64,000 bases of DNA, taken from JAAFIP01 sp043774625. GTDB lineage: Bacteria; Pseudomonadota; Gammaproteobacteria; Burkholderiales; Burkholderiaceae_C. Below are positions 36,953 to 45,638 of the stretch, piece after piece. The stretch lies in NCBI GenBank assembly GCA_043774625.1, contig JAYVTG010000101.1:26106-90105 (forward strand), read 5' to 3'. The position numbers and the translations under genes are program-made. Below the pieces are notes generated by a model, which did no database searches, had not been told where the DNA came from, and was given only the letters and a program-made list of their open reading frames with translations. Position 1 is the first letter of the stretch. The number at the start of each line of letters is the position of its first letter.

Positions 36953-37828
36953 TCAGACAACGGCTGTGTGCGAGCACACTTGGCTACGCACGACGTCAGC
37001 GCGGGCTGCTTCGTCCAGCAGAACCTCTAGCGCGGGAATGTGTGTGTCCCACTCAATCAACGTGGGTGAACTTTCAAAGCGCTGCACAGCGTGCGCATAA
37101 AGCGCCCACACTTCTTCGCAGGCGCGTGCGCCGTGGTCGTCGATAACAATATCGTCCATTGCACAATGGCCAGCCACATGCATTTCGCCCACTGCTTGAG
37201 GTTGCAAGGCATTGAGCCACAGCAGGCAGTGGTCTATCGGGTCACCGAGTTTGCCTGCGATTTGCTCGTTGAGTGCATTGACAAAAATATTGTTCACGTC
37301 CAGTAACAACTGGCATCCTGTGCGCCGGGTGAGCTGGTTCAGAAAATCAGTCTCGCTGTAATCTGCATGTGCGTAGTGCAGATAGGCGCTGAGGTTTTCT
37401 ACCAGAAGTGGGCGTTGCAAACAGTCTTGCACGCGTTGCACGTTATCGCAGAGAACGTCGAGCTGTGCATGGGTAAAAGGAATGGGCAGTAAGTCTGCTG
37501 CGTGCACTTGTGCGCCGCTGACGCAGCCCCGTGCAAAGCAGGCATGGTCGCTCACGCGAACGGGCTCTATGCGCTGCACCAACTGGGCTAATTGGTCTAA
37601 ATGCCATGTGTCTATACCCACGGCCGACCCCAAACCCAGACCCACCCCGTGCAGGCTAATGGGGTAATGTGAACGAGCCGCAGCCAGTGTGGCCAAGGCC
37701 GCGCCGCCTTGGCCAAAAAAGTTTTCAGAATGTACTTGCAAGAAACCCACACGCGGCAATTGCTCCAGCAATTGCGCGTAGTGGGGGTGACGCCAGCCCA
37801 GGCCCGTGGGAGTGTCTTTACCTTGCAT
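36953..37828 (-). CDS. bufB: Multinuclear non-heme iron oxidase (DUF692/MbnB-like)
   Basis: A 291-residue DUF692 TIM-barrel enzyme. The iron ligands appear in the family motifs VHSENFFG, SLHGVGL, VSDHACF, VENLSAY, LDVNNIFVNA and EMHVAGH. MNIO enzymes modify Cys residues of small peptides into copper-binding heterocycles. Here it lies 58 nt after a DUF2282 peptide gene and before the partner gene, the bufferin-type arrangement. The ATG at 37828 is chosen over a TTG 9 nt earlier. Confidence 0.92.
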   Translation of the reverse strand: MQGKDTPTGLGWRHPHYAQLLEQLPRVGFLQVHSENFFGQGGAALATLAAARSHYPISLHGVGLGLGSAVGIDTWHLDQLAQLVQRIEPVRVSDHACFARGCVSGAQVHAADLLPIPFTHAQLDVLCDNVQRVQDCLQRPLLVENLSAYLHYAHADYSETDFLNQLTRRTGCQLLLDVNNIFVNALNEQIAGKLGDPIDHCLLWLNALQPQAVGEMHVAGHCAMDDIVIDDHGARACEEVWALYAHAVQRFESSPTLIEWDTHIPALEVLLDEAARADVVRSQVCSHTAVV

Positions 37829-37886
37829 GCAGTTCAAGTTAAACAGTTCACCGCAAAAAGCAAAGATCTGGCGCGTCAGAGCGTGA

Positions 37887-38198
37887 TCAGCTCTTCTTTT
37901 CTGCGTCCTTCTTCATCTCGCTATCTTTCATCATCATAGATTTTTTGGCATCAGCAGCAGACATGCCCTTCATGTCCACGCAGGTGCCTTTGGCCACATA
38001 TTTCCACTCACCATTGTCATCGCTGACTTTGGCCTGGCCTGCGCACGAGTGGGTACCCGCCAGGTTGGCGCAGTCGTTTTGACCAGCCTTGGCAATGCCG
38101 TAGCATTTTTCTTTTTCTTGTGCAGACACTGGTGCAGATACCAACAGGCTGGACATTAAAGAAGCGGCGGCAGCGGCCATCAGTAGTTTTTGGTTCAT
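37887..38198 (-). CDS. bufA: Bufferin-type precursor peptide (DUF2282)
   Basis: A 103-residue DUF2282 precursor with a signal peptide (about 1-26, cleavage near SAQ) and the four conserved Cys at 32, 43, 52 and 73 in EKCYG, NDCAN, HSCAG and GTCVD. In characterised bufferins some of these Cys are turned into thiooxazoles that bind copper in the periplasm. The tail from about residue 78 is rich in Lys, Met, Asp and Glu. GGAG lies upstream of the ATG. Confidence 0.88.
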   Translation of the reverse strand: MNQKLLMAAAAASLMSSLLVSAPVSAQEKEKCYGIAKAGQNDCANLAGTHSCAGQAKVSDDNGEWKYVAKGTCVDMKGMSAADAKKSMMMKDSEMKKDAEKKS

Positions 38199-38367
38199 GA
38201 AATTACTCCAATAAAAGTTGAATCAAACGGATTAACCAATAAGCTTGGTGCAGCGTGCTAGCGCACTCAAGTAATCGTTAGTGCCAATAACGCCCAACTT
38301 CTTACATCGGGCTATCAAATAATTAGAAAAATTGCAAACGCATGATCGCGTTTCTATGTCGGGAACT

Positions 38368-38943
38368 TCATAGCAAATCTGCAATCATGTCCCATACGTC
38401 TGGTGGAATGCGGCCGTTATAGCGTTCGACAATCTTGCCAGTTTTATCCAGCAAAAATGACGCTGGTAATTGCGTGCGGTGCAACTGTGCCGAATTCAAA
38501 TTGTCCTAGTAACTTGCCTCGCCTGTCCACAACTGCACAAAGCGCAGTTGCATGGGCACCATGCGGTTGATAATGGCTTCATAGTCATCCACATCCTTCA
38601 TGCGGCGGTCTACGCTGATCAATACCAGTTCAAACGGTTTACCTACCCAGCCCTTGTAGTTCTCGCGCAGCTCAGGCATTTTGTCGCGGCAGATTGCACA
38701 GTCGGTAGACCAAAACATGACCAAAACCACCTTGCCCTTCAAATTGGACAACTTGAAGGCTTTGCCATCATTGGTTTTGCCTTGCACAACTGGAAAAGTG
38801 ATGTTTGCTGCCAAATCCGTAGAACTTGCAATCTTGGTCGCGATTCTAGTTTGGGCGTGAGCTGCGTTGGTCACTAAAACGGCAGAAAAAAGGAAAGTAA
38901 GGGAAAGAAAAAATACGGATATAAAAGCACTTATAGTACACAT
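38368..38943 (-). pseudogene. TlpA-like thioredoxin gene with in-frame TAG
   Basis: A thioredoxin-fold (TlpA/ResA type) exported protein with a signal peptide (about 1-30), the CAIC redox motif (STDCAICRDK) and the AhpC-TSA core. A TAG at 38506-38508 stops it, but the frame stays open for another 45 codons that encode the expected end of the fold: TQLPASFLLDKTGKIVERY with the cis-Pro, ending at TGA 38368-38370. The truncated form lacks the cis-Pro strand and the last helix. ATG 38943 has AGGACA upstream. Confidence 0.78.
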
Positions 38944-39028
38944 GGCAATGTCCTTTAGAGGCTTGTTTATATCTAGTCTATTCGCCACGGCTAAACCTTA
39001 CATTCACAAACCCATCCGAGCGCCGCCC

Positions 39029-39592
39029 ATGAGTTTCGAAAATGACGTAGCGTCCCACCGCACCTATCTGCTGCGCTTTGCGCGCCTGCAGTTGCGCAAC
39101 GACGCTTGGGCTGAAGACGCGGTGTCTGACACACTGTTGGCCGCACTGTCCAAGCCCCAGAGTTTTGCCGGACAGTCGCAACTTAAAACCTGGTTGGTGG
39201 GAATTTTGAAGCACAAGGTGGTAGATGCTTTGCGTGCTAATTTGCGTGAAGTGAATGTGAGCGACTTGCATGCCGATGCAGAAAGTGACGAACTGGACGC
39301 TATTGGTTTTAAGCAGGACGGTCATTTTGCGCAGCGGCCCGCCCAATGGGGCAACCCGGATCAGGACTTGAACCAGCAGCAGTTTATGGCCGTGATGGAC
39401 GCTTGTGTAGAGCGCTTGCCGCCCGTACAGGGACGCTTGTTCCTGATGCGCGAATGGTTGGAGATGGATTGTGACGAAGTTTGTAAGGAACTGAAGATTA
39501 CATCGACCAATTTATACGTTCAATTACACCGCGCACGCTTGCGTTTGCGCGAATGCTTGGAGCAAAACTGGTTTGGCTTGAAAAAAACCTAA
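39029..39592 (+). CDS. ECF-type RNA polymerase sigma factor
   Basis: A 187-residue ECF sigma factor. Region 2 spans about 8-75 (LLRFARLQLRNDAWAEDAVSDTLLAALSK) and region 4 about 125-180 (LPPVQGRLFLMREWLEMDCDEVCKELKIT). A linker of about 40 residues separates them. It is divergent from the TlpA gene and precedes a zinc-finger anti-sigma. Bufferin genes are often read by such sigma factors, so copper stress control is likely (inference). Confidence 0.88.
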   Translation: MSFENDVASHRTYLLRFARLQLRNDAWAEDAVSDTLLAALSKPQSFAGQSQLKTWLVGILKHKVVDALRANLREVNVSDLHADAESDELDAIGFKQDGHFAQRPAQWGNPDQDLNQQQFMAVMDACVERLPPVQGRLFLMREWLEMDCDEVCKELKITSTNLYVQLHRARLRLRECLEQNWFGLKKT

Positions 39593-39653
39593 ATCTTGTT
39601 TGTCATCGTATGTTATACGACTTTAGAGCCCTGAGATAGTTCAGTTTTTGTAT

Positions 39654-39860
39654 ATGCCTTTTTACAAACGTTCCTGTAAAGAAGTCGCCGCCATGGTGGT
39701 GGCGCGGGAAGACCGCGGCCTGAGCCTCATCGAGTTGTTGCATCTGCGTGCCCATATGCTGTATTGCAGCGCCTGCCCTATCTTTGAACAGCAAATTCTG
39801 ACCATGCGCCATGCCATGCGCCAATGGCGCAACTACAGCGACGACAGTTCGCGCAAATAA
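39654..39860 (+). CDS. Zinc-finger anti-sigma factor
   Basis: A 68-residue protein with the HLRAHMLYCSAC arrangement (His-x3-His and Cys-x2-Cys) of zf-HC2 anti-sigma factors, with no membrane segment, so it is soluble. It sits 61 nt after the sigma gene on the same strand. The 3' end overlaps the convergent cobalamin-binding-type gene by 28 nt. Confidence 0.82.
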   Translation: MPFYKRSCKEVAAMVVAREDRGLSLIELLHLRAHMLYCSACPIFEQQILTMRHAMRQWRNYSDDSSRK

Positions 39861-40729
39861 TCCAGCCCCCGCACCGCCCGGCTGCCATACCAGCTGAGCA
39901 TTTCACCGTCTACCAGCTGAACTTTCGCATGGGGCATCCAGGCTTGCACCTCGCGCACGTGCTGCGCGCCAAAACTATAGGGCTCAGAAGACAGCAATAC
40001 GCGATCTATCTGGCCCAGCCAGGCTTCGTCGCACTGCAGCCTGGGGTAACGGGTGGCCCCAGGCGTGCTCAAACCATCACCGCCACATACGTCGGGCCAA
40101 GTCTGCCAGGCTATCTGGTCCAGCATGCGGCTGATGTAGGTATCGCGCGCCACCGTCATCCACGGGTCGCGCCAGATCAGGTAAAGCACACGCTGTGGGG
40201 CACGTGTGGTCTGCGCAGCCTGCAAGCTGTATAAGCGGGCATTTACCTGGTCTTTTAGTGCTGTTGCCAGCGTGGATATTGCGTGAGCAGCTATTAAATT
40301 AGTAGCAATTGGTAATTGCGAAAGTGCTGGTAGCAGCGCTAGCAGTAGTTGGTCTATCAGACCGATGTTGTCTGCAGGCGCGCAAGGATGCGTCACAACC
40401 ACGTTGGGCACAAAGCTGCGCAAGGCATCGACGGTGGGTTGGTCGTTTTCATCCACGTTGACCACTACGTGTGTGGGTGCCAGTGCGCGAATTTTATTCA
40501 GATTGACGTCTTTGGTACCACCGACTTTGGCGATCTTTTGCACGACTTGCGCTGGGTGGATACAAAAACCGGTGCGGGCCACCAGAAAATCCGCAAAACC
40601 TAAATCGATCAGCAATTCGGTGACGCTGGGCACCAAACTGACAATGCGCAAAGGGGTATTTAGTGGCTTAAATGCCACTTTAGAGCTGGTTTCTGGCACA
40701 AAACTAAGGGAAAACTCGGGATTCGACAC
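39833..40729 (-). CDS. BtuF-like helical-backbone metal/cobalamin-binding protein
   Basis: A 298-residue periplasmic-binding-protein fold of the BtuF/FepB type: PLRIVSLVPSVTELLIDLG at the start and GGTKDVNLNKIRALAPTHVV. No signal peptide is seen from the GTG at 40729, so it may be cytoplasmic or the start may be further upstream. A dispersed repeat (40264-40306) adds TNLIAAHAISTLATA in the linker helix. Confidence 0.8.
   Translation of the reverse strand: MSNPEFSLSFVPETSSKVAFKPLNTPLRIVSLVPSVTELLIDLGFADFLVARTGFCIHPAQVVQKIAKVGGTKDVNLNKIRALAPTHVVVNVDENDQPTVDALRSFVPNVVVTHPCAPADNIGLIDQLLLALLPALSQLPIATNLIAAHAISTLATALKDQVNARLYSLQAAQTTRAPQRVLYLIWRDPWMTVARDTYISRMLDQIAWQTWPDVCGGDGLSTPGATRYPRLQCDEAWLGQIDRVLLSSEPYSFGAQHVREVQAWMPHAKVQLVDGEMLSWYGSRAVRGLDYLRELSSL
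40264..40306 (-). repeat. Dispersed repeat copy 8 (minus orientation) inside the BtuF-like gene
   Basis: TTGCCAGCGTGGATATTGCG, then TGAGCAGCTATTAAATTAGT and AGC. Sense to the gene and read in the common frame. Confidence 0.85.
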
Positions 40730-40835
40730 AAAAGCATATTTTGGCGCATAATACCGACACGTACTACTTTTTTAGTGGGCGTGGTCGGTGATCGGAACGT
40801 TTCGTGTAGGACAGTATGTGAAAAATATGTACTCT

Positions 40836-40875
40836 GGGACTCCATCGCTTTTATTAGTTGATTGATAGGAGTCCC
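40836..40875 (+). promoter_or_regulatory. Hairpin sequestering the RRM gene ribosome-binding site
   Basis: GGGACTCC (40836-40843) pairs perfectly with GGAGTCCC (40868-40875), with a 24 nt A/T-rich loop. The second arm contains the AGGAG ribosome site of the ATG at 40880. Melting or remodelling of this stem would free the site. Confidence 0.65.
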
Positions 40876-40879
40876 TTGC

Positions 40880-41323
40880 ATGGGCAATAAATTGTACGTC
40901 GGCAACCTGCCGTATTCAGTACGCGACGAAGACCTGAACCAGGCCTTCTCTGCATTCGGTGGTGTAACCAGCGCTAAAGTCATGATGGAACGTGACACTG
41001 GCCGCTCAAAAGGCTTCGGCTTTGTCGAGATGGCTAGCGATGCTGAGGCGCAAGCCGGCATCAATGGCATGAACGGTCAACAACTCGGTGGCCGCGCTAT
41101 CGTTGTAAACGAAGCACGCCCGATGGAAGATCGTCCTCCCCGCACTGGCGGCTTCGGCGGTGGCGGCGGTGGCCGTAGCGCTGGTGGCGGTTACGGTGGT
41201 GGCGGTGGTGGTGGCCGTAGCGGCGGCGGCGGTGGTAGCGGTGGCGAAGGTGGCTTTCGCAGCCCCTACGGCGGCGGTGGTCGCAGCGGCGGCGCTGGTG
41301 GCGGTGGCCGTGGCGGCTACTAA
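40880..41323 (+). CDS. Glycine-rich RRM RNA-binding protein
   Basis: A 147-residue protein with one RNA-recognition motif (1-80; RNP2 KLYVGNLPY, RNP1 SKGFGFVEM) and a Gly/Arg-rich tail (about 90-147). This architecture is like bacterial cold-induced RNA-binding proteins. Its leader folds into a hairpin over the ribosome site. A terminator follows. Confidence 0.92.
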   Translation: MGNKLYVGNLPYSVRDEDLNQAFSAFGGVTSAKVMMERDTGRSKGFGFVEMASDAEAQAGINGMNGQQLGGRAIVVNEARPMEDRPPRTGGFGGGGGGRSAGGGYGGGGGGGRSGGGGGSGGEGGFRSPYGGGGRSGGAGGGGRGGY

Positions 41324-41351
41324 TCAGCGACTGTAAACCCCAAATATTTGA

Positions 41352-41376
41352 AAAGGCCCCGTTTTTGGGGCTTTTT
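41352..41376 (+). terminator. Terminator after the RRM gene
   Basis: AAGGCCCC-GTTTTT-GGGGCTTTTT, an 8 bp GC-rich stem followed by T-run. Confidence 0.85.
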
Positions 41377-41552
41377 CTTGGGCGTCTTTCCCCCAGGTTT
41401 TATTGCACAAATGGTGCCAGACAAGCTGTAGAATTAAATTTCTTGTCCAAACGCACCCACTGCTGATTTTGCAAAAACCCCTTCTGTGTTTATTTCGATC
41501 GCGCATGATTGAAAAAACTTGTAAGACCCATCAATAAGAGATACAAACACGT

Positions 41553-42431
41553 ATGGGATTTTTCAGCTGGCTCACAGGTTCATCCAATTCAAAGTCTGCC
41601 GCTGCGCAGACGGATATACCTTCTACCATGGTTGGTAACGATTCCACTCGCCCTAATATTCCTCCAGGCCAGAAGAAAGAACTGTTCACTCGCACAGTGA
41701 CACCCGCCGCTGTGCAGGCCAATCGTAACGAGCAGCGCCGCGCTGAACGCAACGCGCGGCGCGATCTCTTGTTTCAGGTCGTGCGTGAATCAATGATTCG
41801 CGTGGGCATCTTGTCATCGGCCTTTCGCTTCAAGGTGTTGGCGCTGGACCAGCGCGGCAGAGTCTTCCTGGTCATGATTGACTTGTCGTCCGAGTTTGCA
41901 AGCGAGACAGGTAAACTGGCAGAAATTGAAGCCTTGATCTCCCAGTCTGCCAAAGCGCGTTTTGATGTGGTGGTGCAGGCGGTGTACTGGCGCTTTACAG
42001 AAACTGTGTCCTCGGGCACTACGCGCAAGGGTGCCGTCTCGGCTCCAGCACCCTTGTCGGGTGCACCGATCTCTGGCCCAGCTCCTTTGTCTGGTAGACC
42101 CATGGGAACACCAAAGTCAGCAGCAATATCAATGCGTGTTGCCCCCAACTCTGTGCCAGCCAGAAACCGGTCCGACCCTATCGACCAGACAGAGGTTGAT
42201 GCATTCAAACGTGCGCTGGTTGCAGGCACCCAGCCGCAAATTACTGGCGCAGCGGCATCTCCAGTGGCTCGTTCAGGGTCATTGGCAGCCATGGCTACAG
42301 CCGCAAAGGCGGCCGTCTCAGCGGCTACTCATAACAAACTATTGCTGACCGGCTACGAAGACACTGAAATGCATGACCCGGACGAACCCGCACCTGCACT
42401 CAGCGCCACCCAATACGGCGACCTGCGCTAA
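41553..42431 (+). CDS. Hypothetical protein with central conserved domain
   Basis: A 292-residue protein not recognised. The first 60 residues are Ser/Thr/Pro-rich; a compact alpha/beta stretch (about 70-150; RRDLLFQVVRESMIRVGILSSAF, VFLVMIDLS) looks like a folded domain; the remainder is Ala/Pro-rich and low complexity. No signal or membrane segment is seen. An AAGAGA site lies upstream. It stands alone between the RRM gene and a convergent gene. Confidence 0.7.
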   Translation: MGFFSWLTGSSNSKSAAAQTDIPSTMVGNDSTRPNIPPGQKKELFTRTVTPAAVQANRNEQRRAERNARRDLLFQVVRESMIRVGILSSAFRFKVLALDQRGRVFLVMIDLSSEFASETGKLAEIEALISQSAKARFDVVVQAVYWRFTETVSSGTTRKGAVSAPAPLSGAPISGPAPLSGRPMGTPKSAAISMRVAPNSVPARNRSDPIDQTEVDAFKRALVAGTQPQITGAAASPVARSGSLAAMATAAKAAVSAATHNKLLLTGYEDTEMHDPDEPAPALSATQYGDLR

Positions 42432-42444
42432 ATAGCGGGTTCGC

Positions 42445-42903
42445 CTATTCGTTAGCTAGAATCAGCACCGCACCTAAGCCGCCGACAGCGGCAGGAAGTT
42501 GCCAAGCCTGGCTAGTCGTAGGCTGCCCTTGCACCACAGGCTCCATTGCCACGCCAAATTTTGGCCGTCGTCCATCGATCACCCGTGCATTGCTAAATTC
42601 TGCCTTTAACCGAAGCGTCAGCTCGGGCAAGGGGCCTTTGGCAATCAGCGTGTGAACCTGGTTGCCAGGGGCTTGCAATTGCGGGCAGATTTGTGCAAAC
42701 AACTTGGCGCTCCATTTTTCGCGCCAGTTCTCACGCGCAGTGTGGCTTAGCCATTTGCCAATGCGTCGGCTCATGCGTGGTGCGCAAGCTACCAGCACCC
42801 ATTGTGTTCTTGGGGCCTGGCCAGTTTGGCCATTGCTGTGTAGCGGTGCCAGCTGCTGCATGGCATAGGCGGCATTATCCAGATAAACGATCAAAGTTTC
42901 CAT
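42445..42903 (-). CDS. Conserved hypothetical protein (152 aa)
   Basis: A 152-residue alpha/beta protein with a good AAGGAG start. The stretch TQWVLVACAPRMSRRIGKWLSHTARENWREKW and a C-terminal hydrophobic glycine stretch (AAVGGLGAVLILA) are seen. I cannot name a family. It follows the TerC gene region on the same strand, convergent with the previous gene with only 13 bp between. Confidence 0.7.
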   Translation of the reverse strand: METLIVYLDNAAYAMQQLAPLHSNGQTGQAPRTQWVLVACAPRMSRRIGKWLSHTARENWREKWSAKLFAQICPQLQAPGNQVHTLIAKGPLPELTLRLKAEFSNARVIDGRRPKFGVAMEPVVQGQPTTSQAWQLPAAVGGLGAVLILANE

Positions 42904-42957
42904 GGTAGCTCTCCTTGGTGAAATGGTGAAAACAAAACAATAGACATGTGTGTTGCA

Positions 42958-43653
42958 CTAGACCAATGCGGCCTGCTTGCCGCGCTTATTGGCCCATTGG
43001 CCTGCGGCCAGCACACCCACAATGGCCAAGCCGTACACGGCCCAGCGTGCAGCTATATGCAACGGTTCGGGAGGTGTGAAAATCGGATGCAACCACGGTT
43101 CGCTCACAATCATTTTGGCGGCGGTAATAGCCAGCACTACGGCACCTGCGTGGATGATGATGGGAAAGCGTTCTACCAGTTTGAGTACGACTTGCGAGCC
43201 GAGCACCACGATAGGTACACTGATAAGTAAACCAATTATTACCAGATCCATAGCGCCGTGCGCTGCTCCTGCAACACCTAGCACGTTGTCAACACCCATC
43301 AAGGCATCCGCCACCATGATGGTTTTCATGGCACCCCAAAAGGTGCTGACCACAGGCCCGTCGTGTGATTCACTGCCAGACTCGACCAGCAGTTTGTAGG
43401 CAATCCACAGCAGGGCCAGGCCGCCGAGCAGCATCAGGCCCGGTATTTTCAGTAGCCAAACTACTGCCAGCGTCATCACTGAACGCACTGCAATAGCTCC
43501 CACCGTGCCCCAGACAATCGCTTTCTTTTGCAAACGCGCAGGCAGGCTGCGCGCCGCCAGCGCAATGACGATGGCGTTGTCGCCTGCCAAGACAAGATCA
43601 ATCAAAATAATGGCCAGCAACGCCGACCACCAGGGGGTTGAAAACAGTTCCAT
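42958..43653 (-). CDS. TerC-family integral membrane protein
   Basis: A 231-residue protein with about seven membrane helices and the TerC signature LVLAGDNAIVIALAARSLP, and a second acidic motif in VADALMGVDNVLG. TerC members export manganese or other metals, some during secretion. I chose ATG 43653, which has GGAG upstream; the frame is open further upstream but that part reads as leader. Confidence 0.9.
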   Translation of the reverse strand: MELFSTPWWSALLAIILIDLVLAGDNAIVIALAARSLPARLQKKAIVWGTVGAIAVRSVMTLAVVWLLKIPGLMLLGGLALLWIAYKLLVESGSESHDGPVVSTFWGAMKTIMVADALMGVDNVLGVAGAAHGAMDLVIIGLLISVPIVVLGSQVVLKLVERFPIIIHAGAVVLAITAAKMIVSEPWLHPIFTPPEPLHIAARWAVYGLAIVGVLAAGQWANKRGKQAALV

Positions 43654-43880
43654 ATACGCTCCGTTATGTTGGGGAACCTGTCGATCAAATCCTTGGGGAT
43701 TGACCCACAGGTACTGGAGCGAATACGTGTTGTAGTGGCTTGGACTGAGCTTGAACAAACGACGCTTCGATACAGCACTACAGGGCAAAGCCCAAGGCGC
43801 TAATCGAAGGTCTTGCTCAACGCGGTGTACGCACTGCGTCCAATGCACCGGTAGCGACCCCACCAAGTGGGTATTGCTAC
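43654..43880 (-). promoter_or_regulatory. Long leader of terC, possible manganese riboswitch
   Basis: About 225 nt of leader containing an imperfect inverted repeat (CCTGTGGGTCAA paired with TTGATCGACAGG, 43679-43713) and upstream arms with GACCTTCG. TerC genes are often preceded by the yybP-ykoY Mn element; the position fits, but I could not match the consensus by eye. Confidence 0.35.
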
Positions 43881-44052
43881 GTATTGACGGTACATTGATG
43901 AACCTAAAAACCACAAAGCAGTATTGTGTTTTTTTGGAATGGGAGCTACTCCCCTTCGTATCTTGATTTAAACGTAAATAGCAAGGCAGCGCAAGCGTCG
44001 CGACAAGATAACCCCCCTACACTATGGGTTAAATGGCGAAAAGGTTTTTTAT

Positions 44053-44610
44053 ATGACAAGTACCCTTTCTGTAAGTGACTACCTGCGCAGCCATATGCGC
44101 ACGGTGCCCAATTGGCCAGCGCCGGGCGTGCAGTTTCGGGACATCACGCCGTTGTTGCAAAACCCGCGCGTCTTTCGCGTGTTGATAGACGCCTTTGTAC
44201 ATCGCTACATGGACCCAGGCCTTCGCCCTGACGTCGTAGCCGGGCTGGATGCCCGCGGCTTCATTTTGGGATCAGTGGTGGCGTATGAGTTGAACGTGGG
44301 ATTTGTACCAATTCGTAAAAAAGGCAAGCTGCCATTTACAACTATTGAAGAAACCTATGAACTGGAATACGGCAGCGCAACTGTAGAGCTGCACACCGAT
44401 GCCGTGCACGCGGGCCAGCGGGTGTTGCTGATGGATGACCTGATTGCTACCGGCGGCACGATGATGGCGGGTAAAAAGCTGCTGGAAAAGCTCGGAGCCA
44501 CCGTGATGGAAGGAGCCGCCATTGTGGATTTGCCAGAACTACAAGGTTCCACCAGGCTGCGCGCTGCAGGGCTGGAGCTGTTTACACTGGTCGATTTTGC
44601 GGGGCACTGA
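44053..44610 (+). CDS. apt: Adenine phosphoribosyltransferase
   Basis: A 185-residue type I phosphoribosyltransferase that salvages adenine with PRPP. The PRPP site VLLMDDLIATGGTM (near 125) and the N-terminal APGVQFRDITPLL are canonical, and length is normal. It is a single gene with no operon partner. Confidence 0.96.
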   Translation: MTSTLSVSDYLRSHMRTVPNWPAPGVQFRDITPLLQNPRVFRVLIDAFVHRYMDPGLRPDVVAGLDARGFILGSVVAYELNVGFVPIRKKGKLPFTTIEETYELEYGSATVELHTDAVHAGQRVLLMDDLIATGGTMMAGKKLLEKLGATVMEGAAIVDLPELQGSTRLRAAGLELFTLVDFAGH

Positions 44611-44667
44611 GACTTATTTCACGCTTGTCAGGCGTGGGCAAACAGGTCGATTATTTACCCGGCGTTA

Positions 44668-44688
44668 CAAAGCTCACACCAAGCTTTG
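44668..44688. repeat. 7 bp inverted repeat between apt and the glycine-zipper gene
   Basis: CAAAGCT-CACACCA-AGCTTTG. It could be an operator for the next gene or the end of apt; there is no T-run. Confidence 0.35.
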
Positions 44689-44792
44689 CAATAGCCTGTG
44701 TACTGTGGTGCCTGTAGACACGTTACCTACTAAGCGCTGTGGTGCATGTGCACTGCACGCTGAGTATGAAGCTCTACGTGAAAGGCAAAACC

Positions 44793-45584
44793 ATGAACAC
44801 TACAACTATTCAACCCGGTATGGGAACCTCTGCCCTTGCCAGCGCGGGTGCTACAGCATCGGCAAATGCAAAGCCATTGTGGGCCGCCATTGGCGTGCTC
44901 GGTGTGTGCGTGCTCGCCATGGGTGCAAGCCTGATACACGTGAACAAGCGGCCTGCCGAGCCCACTGCCATCGTTTCTGCTGCAAAGCCCGCCACTGCGC
45001 TGCAATCATTGGCCAGCTTGCCAGATGATCTGGCAACATCCAGGGCAGACCCTAAAGCAGTGGCACCTGGCGAAGAGATTGTGCAACCCACTCCCAAAAC
45101 AGTAGCAAAAAAAGCACCGCAGCATGCCGTGGCGAAAGCTGCACCGCATACGACAGCACACGTTGCCGCAAAACCCGTGAATCAACCAGCAGCCATGGCT
45201 GCAAATCAGGCCCCAGCCCCGGTAGCGGTAGCGCAAGCACCTGCTCCCAAGGCGATATGCGCCAGTTGCGGTACGGTGGAGTCAGTGACGCCCGTGGTGC
45301 GTGATGGCAAAGGTGGCCCAGCTGGCGTGATTGCCGGTGGTGTCGTGGGCGGTCTGCTGGGTAACCAGGTGGGTAAAGGCGATGGCCGCGTGCTGGGCAC
45401 GGTGCTGGGTGCTGCAGGTGGTGCCTGGGCGGGCAATACCATCGAGAAGAAAATGAAGAAAGAAACGGTCTATTCTGTACGCGTGCGCATGGAAGACGGC
45501 AGCACGCGCACCATCGAACAAGCTACGGCCCCTGCCGTTGGTTCCAAAGTGACTCTGGACGGCTCCACCCTGCAAGCGTCCTGA
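44793..45584 (+). CDS. Glycine-zipper 2TM-domain protein
   Basis: A 263-residue protein with one N-terminal membrane helix (about 28-50), an Ala/Pro/Lys-rich linker (about 60-165), and a glycine-zipper block (GVIAGGVVGGLLGNQVGKGDGR and GTVLGAAGGAWAGN) followed by a SH3-like tail. This is the SlyB/Pcp-like outer-envelope stress type. ATG 44793 is chosen as the start before the membrane helix. Confidence 0.82.
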   Translation: MNTTTIQPGMGTSALASAGATASANAKPLWAAIGVLGVCVLAMGASLIHVNKRPAEPTAIVSAAKPATALQSLASLPDDLATSRADPKAVAPGEEIVQPTPKTVAKKAPQHAVAKAAPHTTAHVAAKPVNQPAAMAANQAPAPVAVAQAPAPKAICASCGTVESVTPVVRDGKGGPAGVIAGGVVGGLLGNQVGKGDGRVLGTVLGAAGGAWAGNTIEKKMKKETVYSVRVRMEDGSTRTIEQATAPAVGSKVTLDGSTLQAS

Positions 45585-45599
45585 ACGCGGCCTTGCTGC

Positions 45600-45638
45600 A
45601 AGCCTTGCACTGCTACGGTGGTGTAGCCTGCAAGGCTT
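45600..45638. terminator. Shared convergent hairpin
   Basis: AAGCCTTGCA pairs with TGCAAGGCTT and the inner GCTAC with GTAGC. It lies between the glycine-zipper gene and the UDG gene and partly inside the UDG end. Confidence 0.5.

Noticed and set aside
41150..41320. Repetitive GGTGGCGG stretch, CRISPR-like at first sight
   Set aside because: It is the Gly-rich coding tail of the RRM protein.
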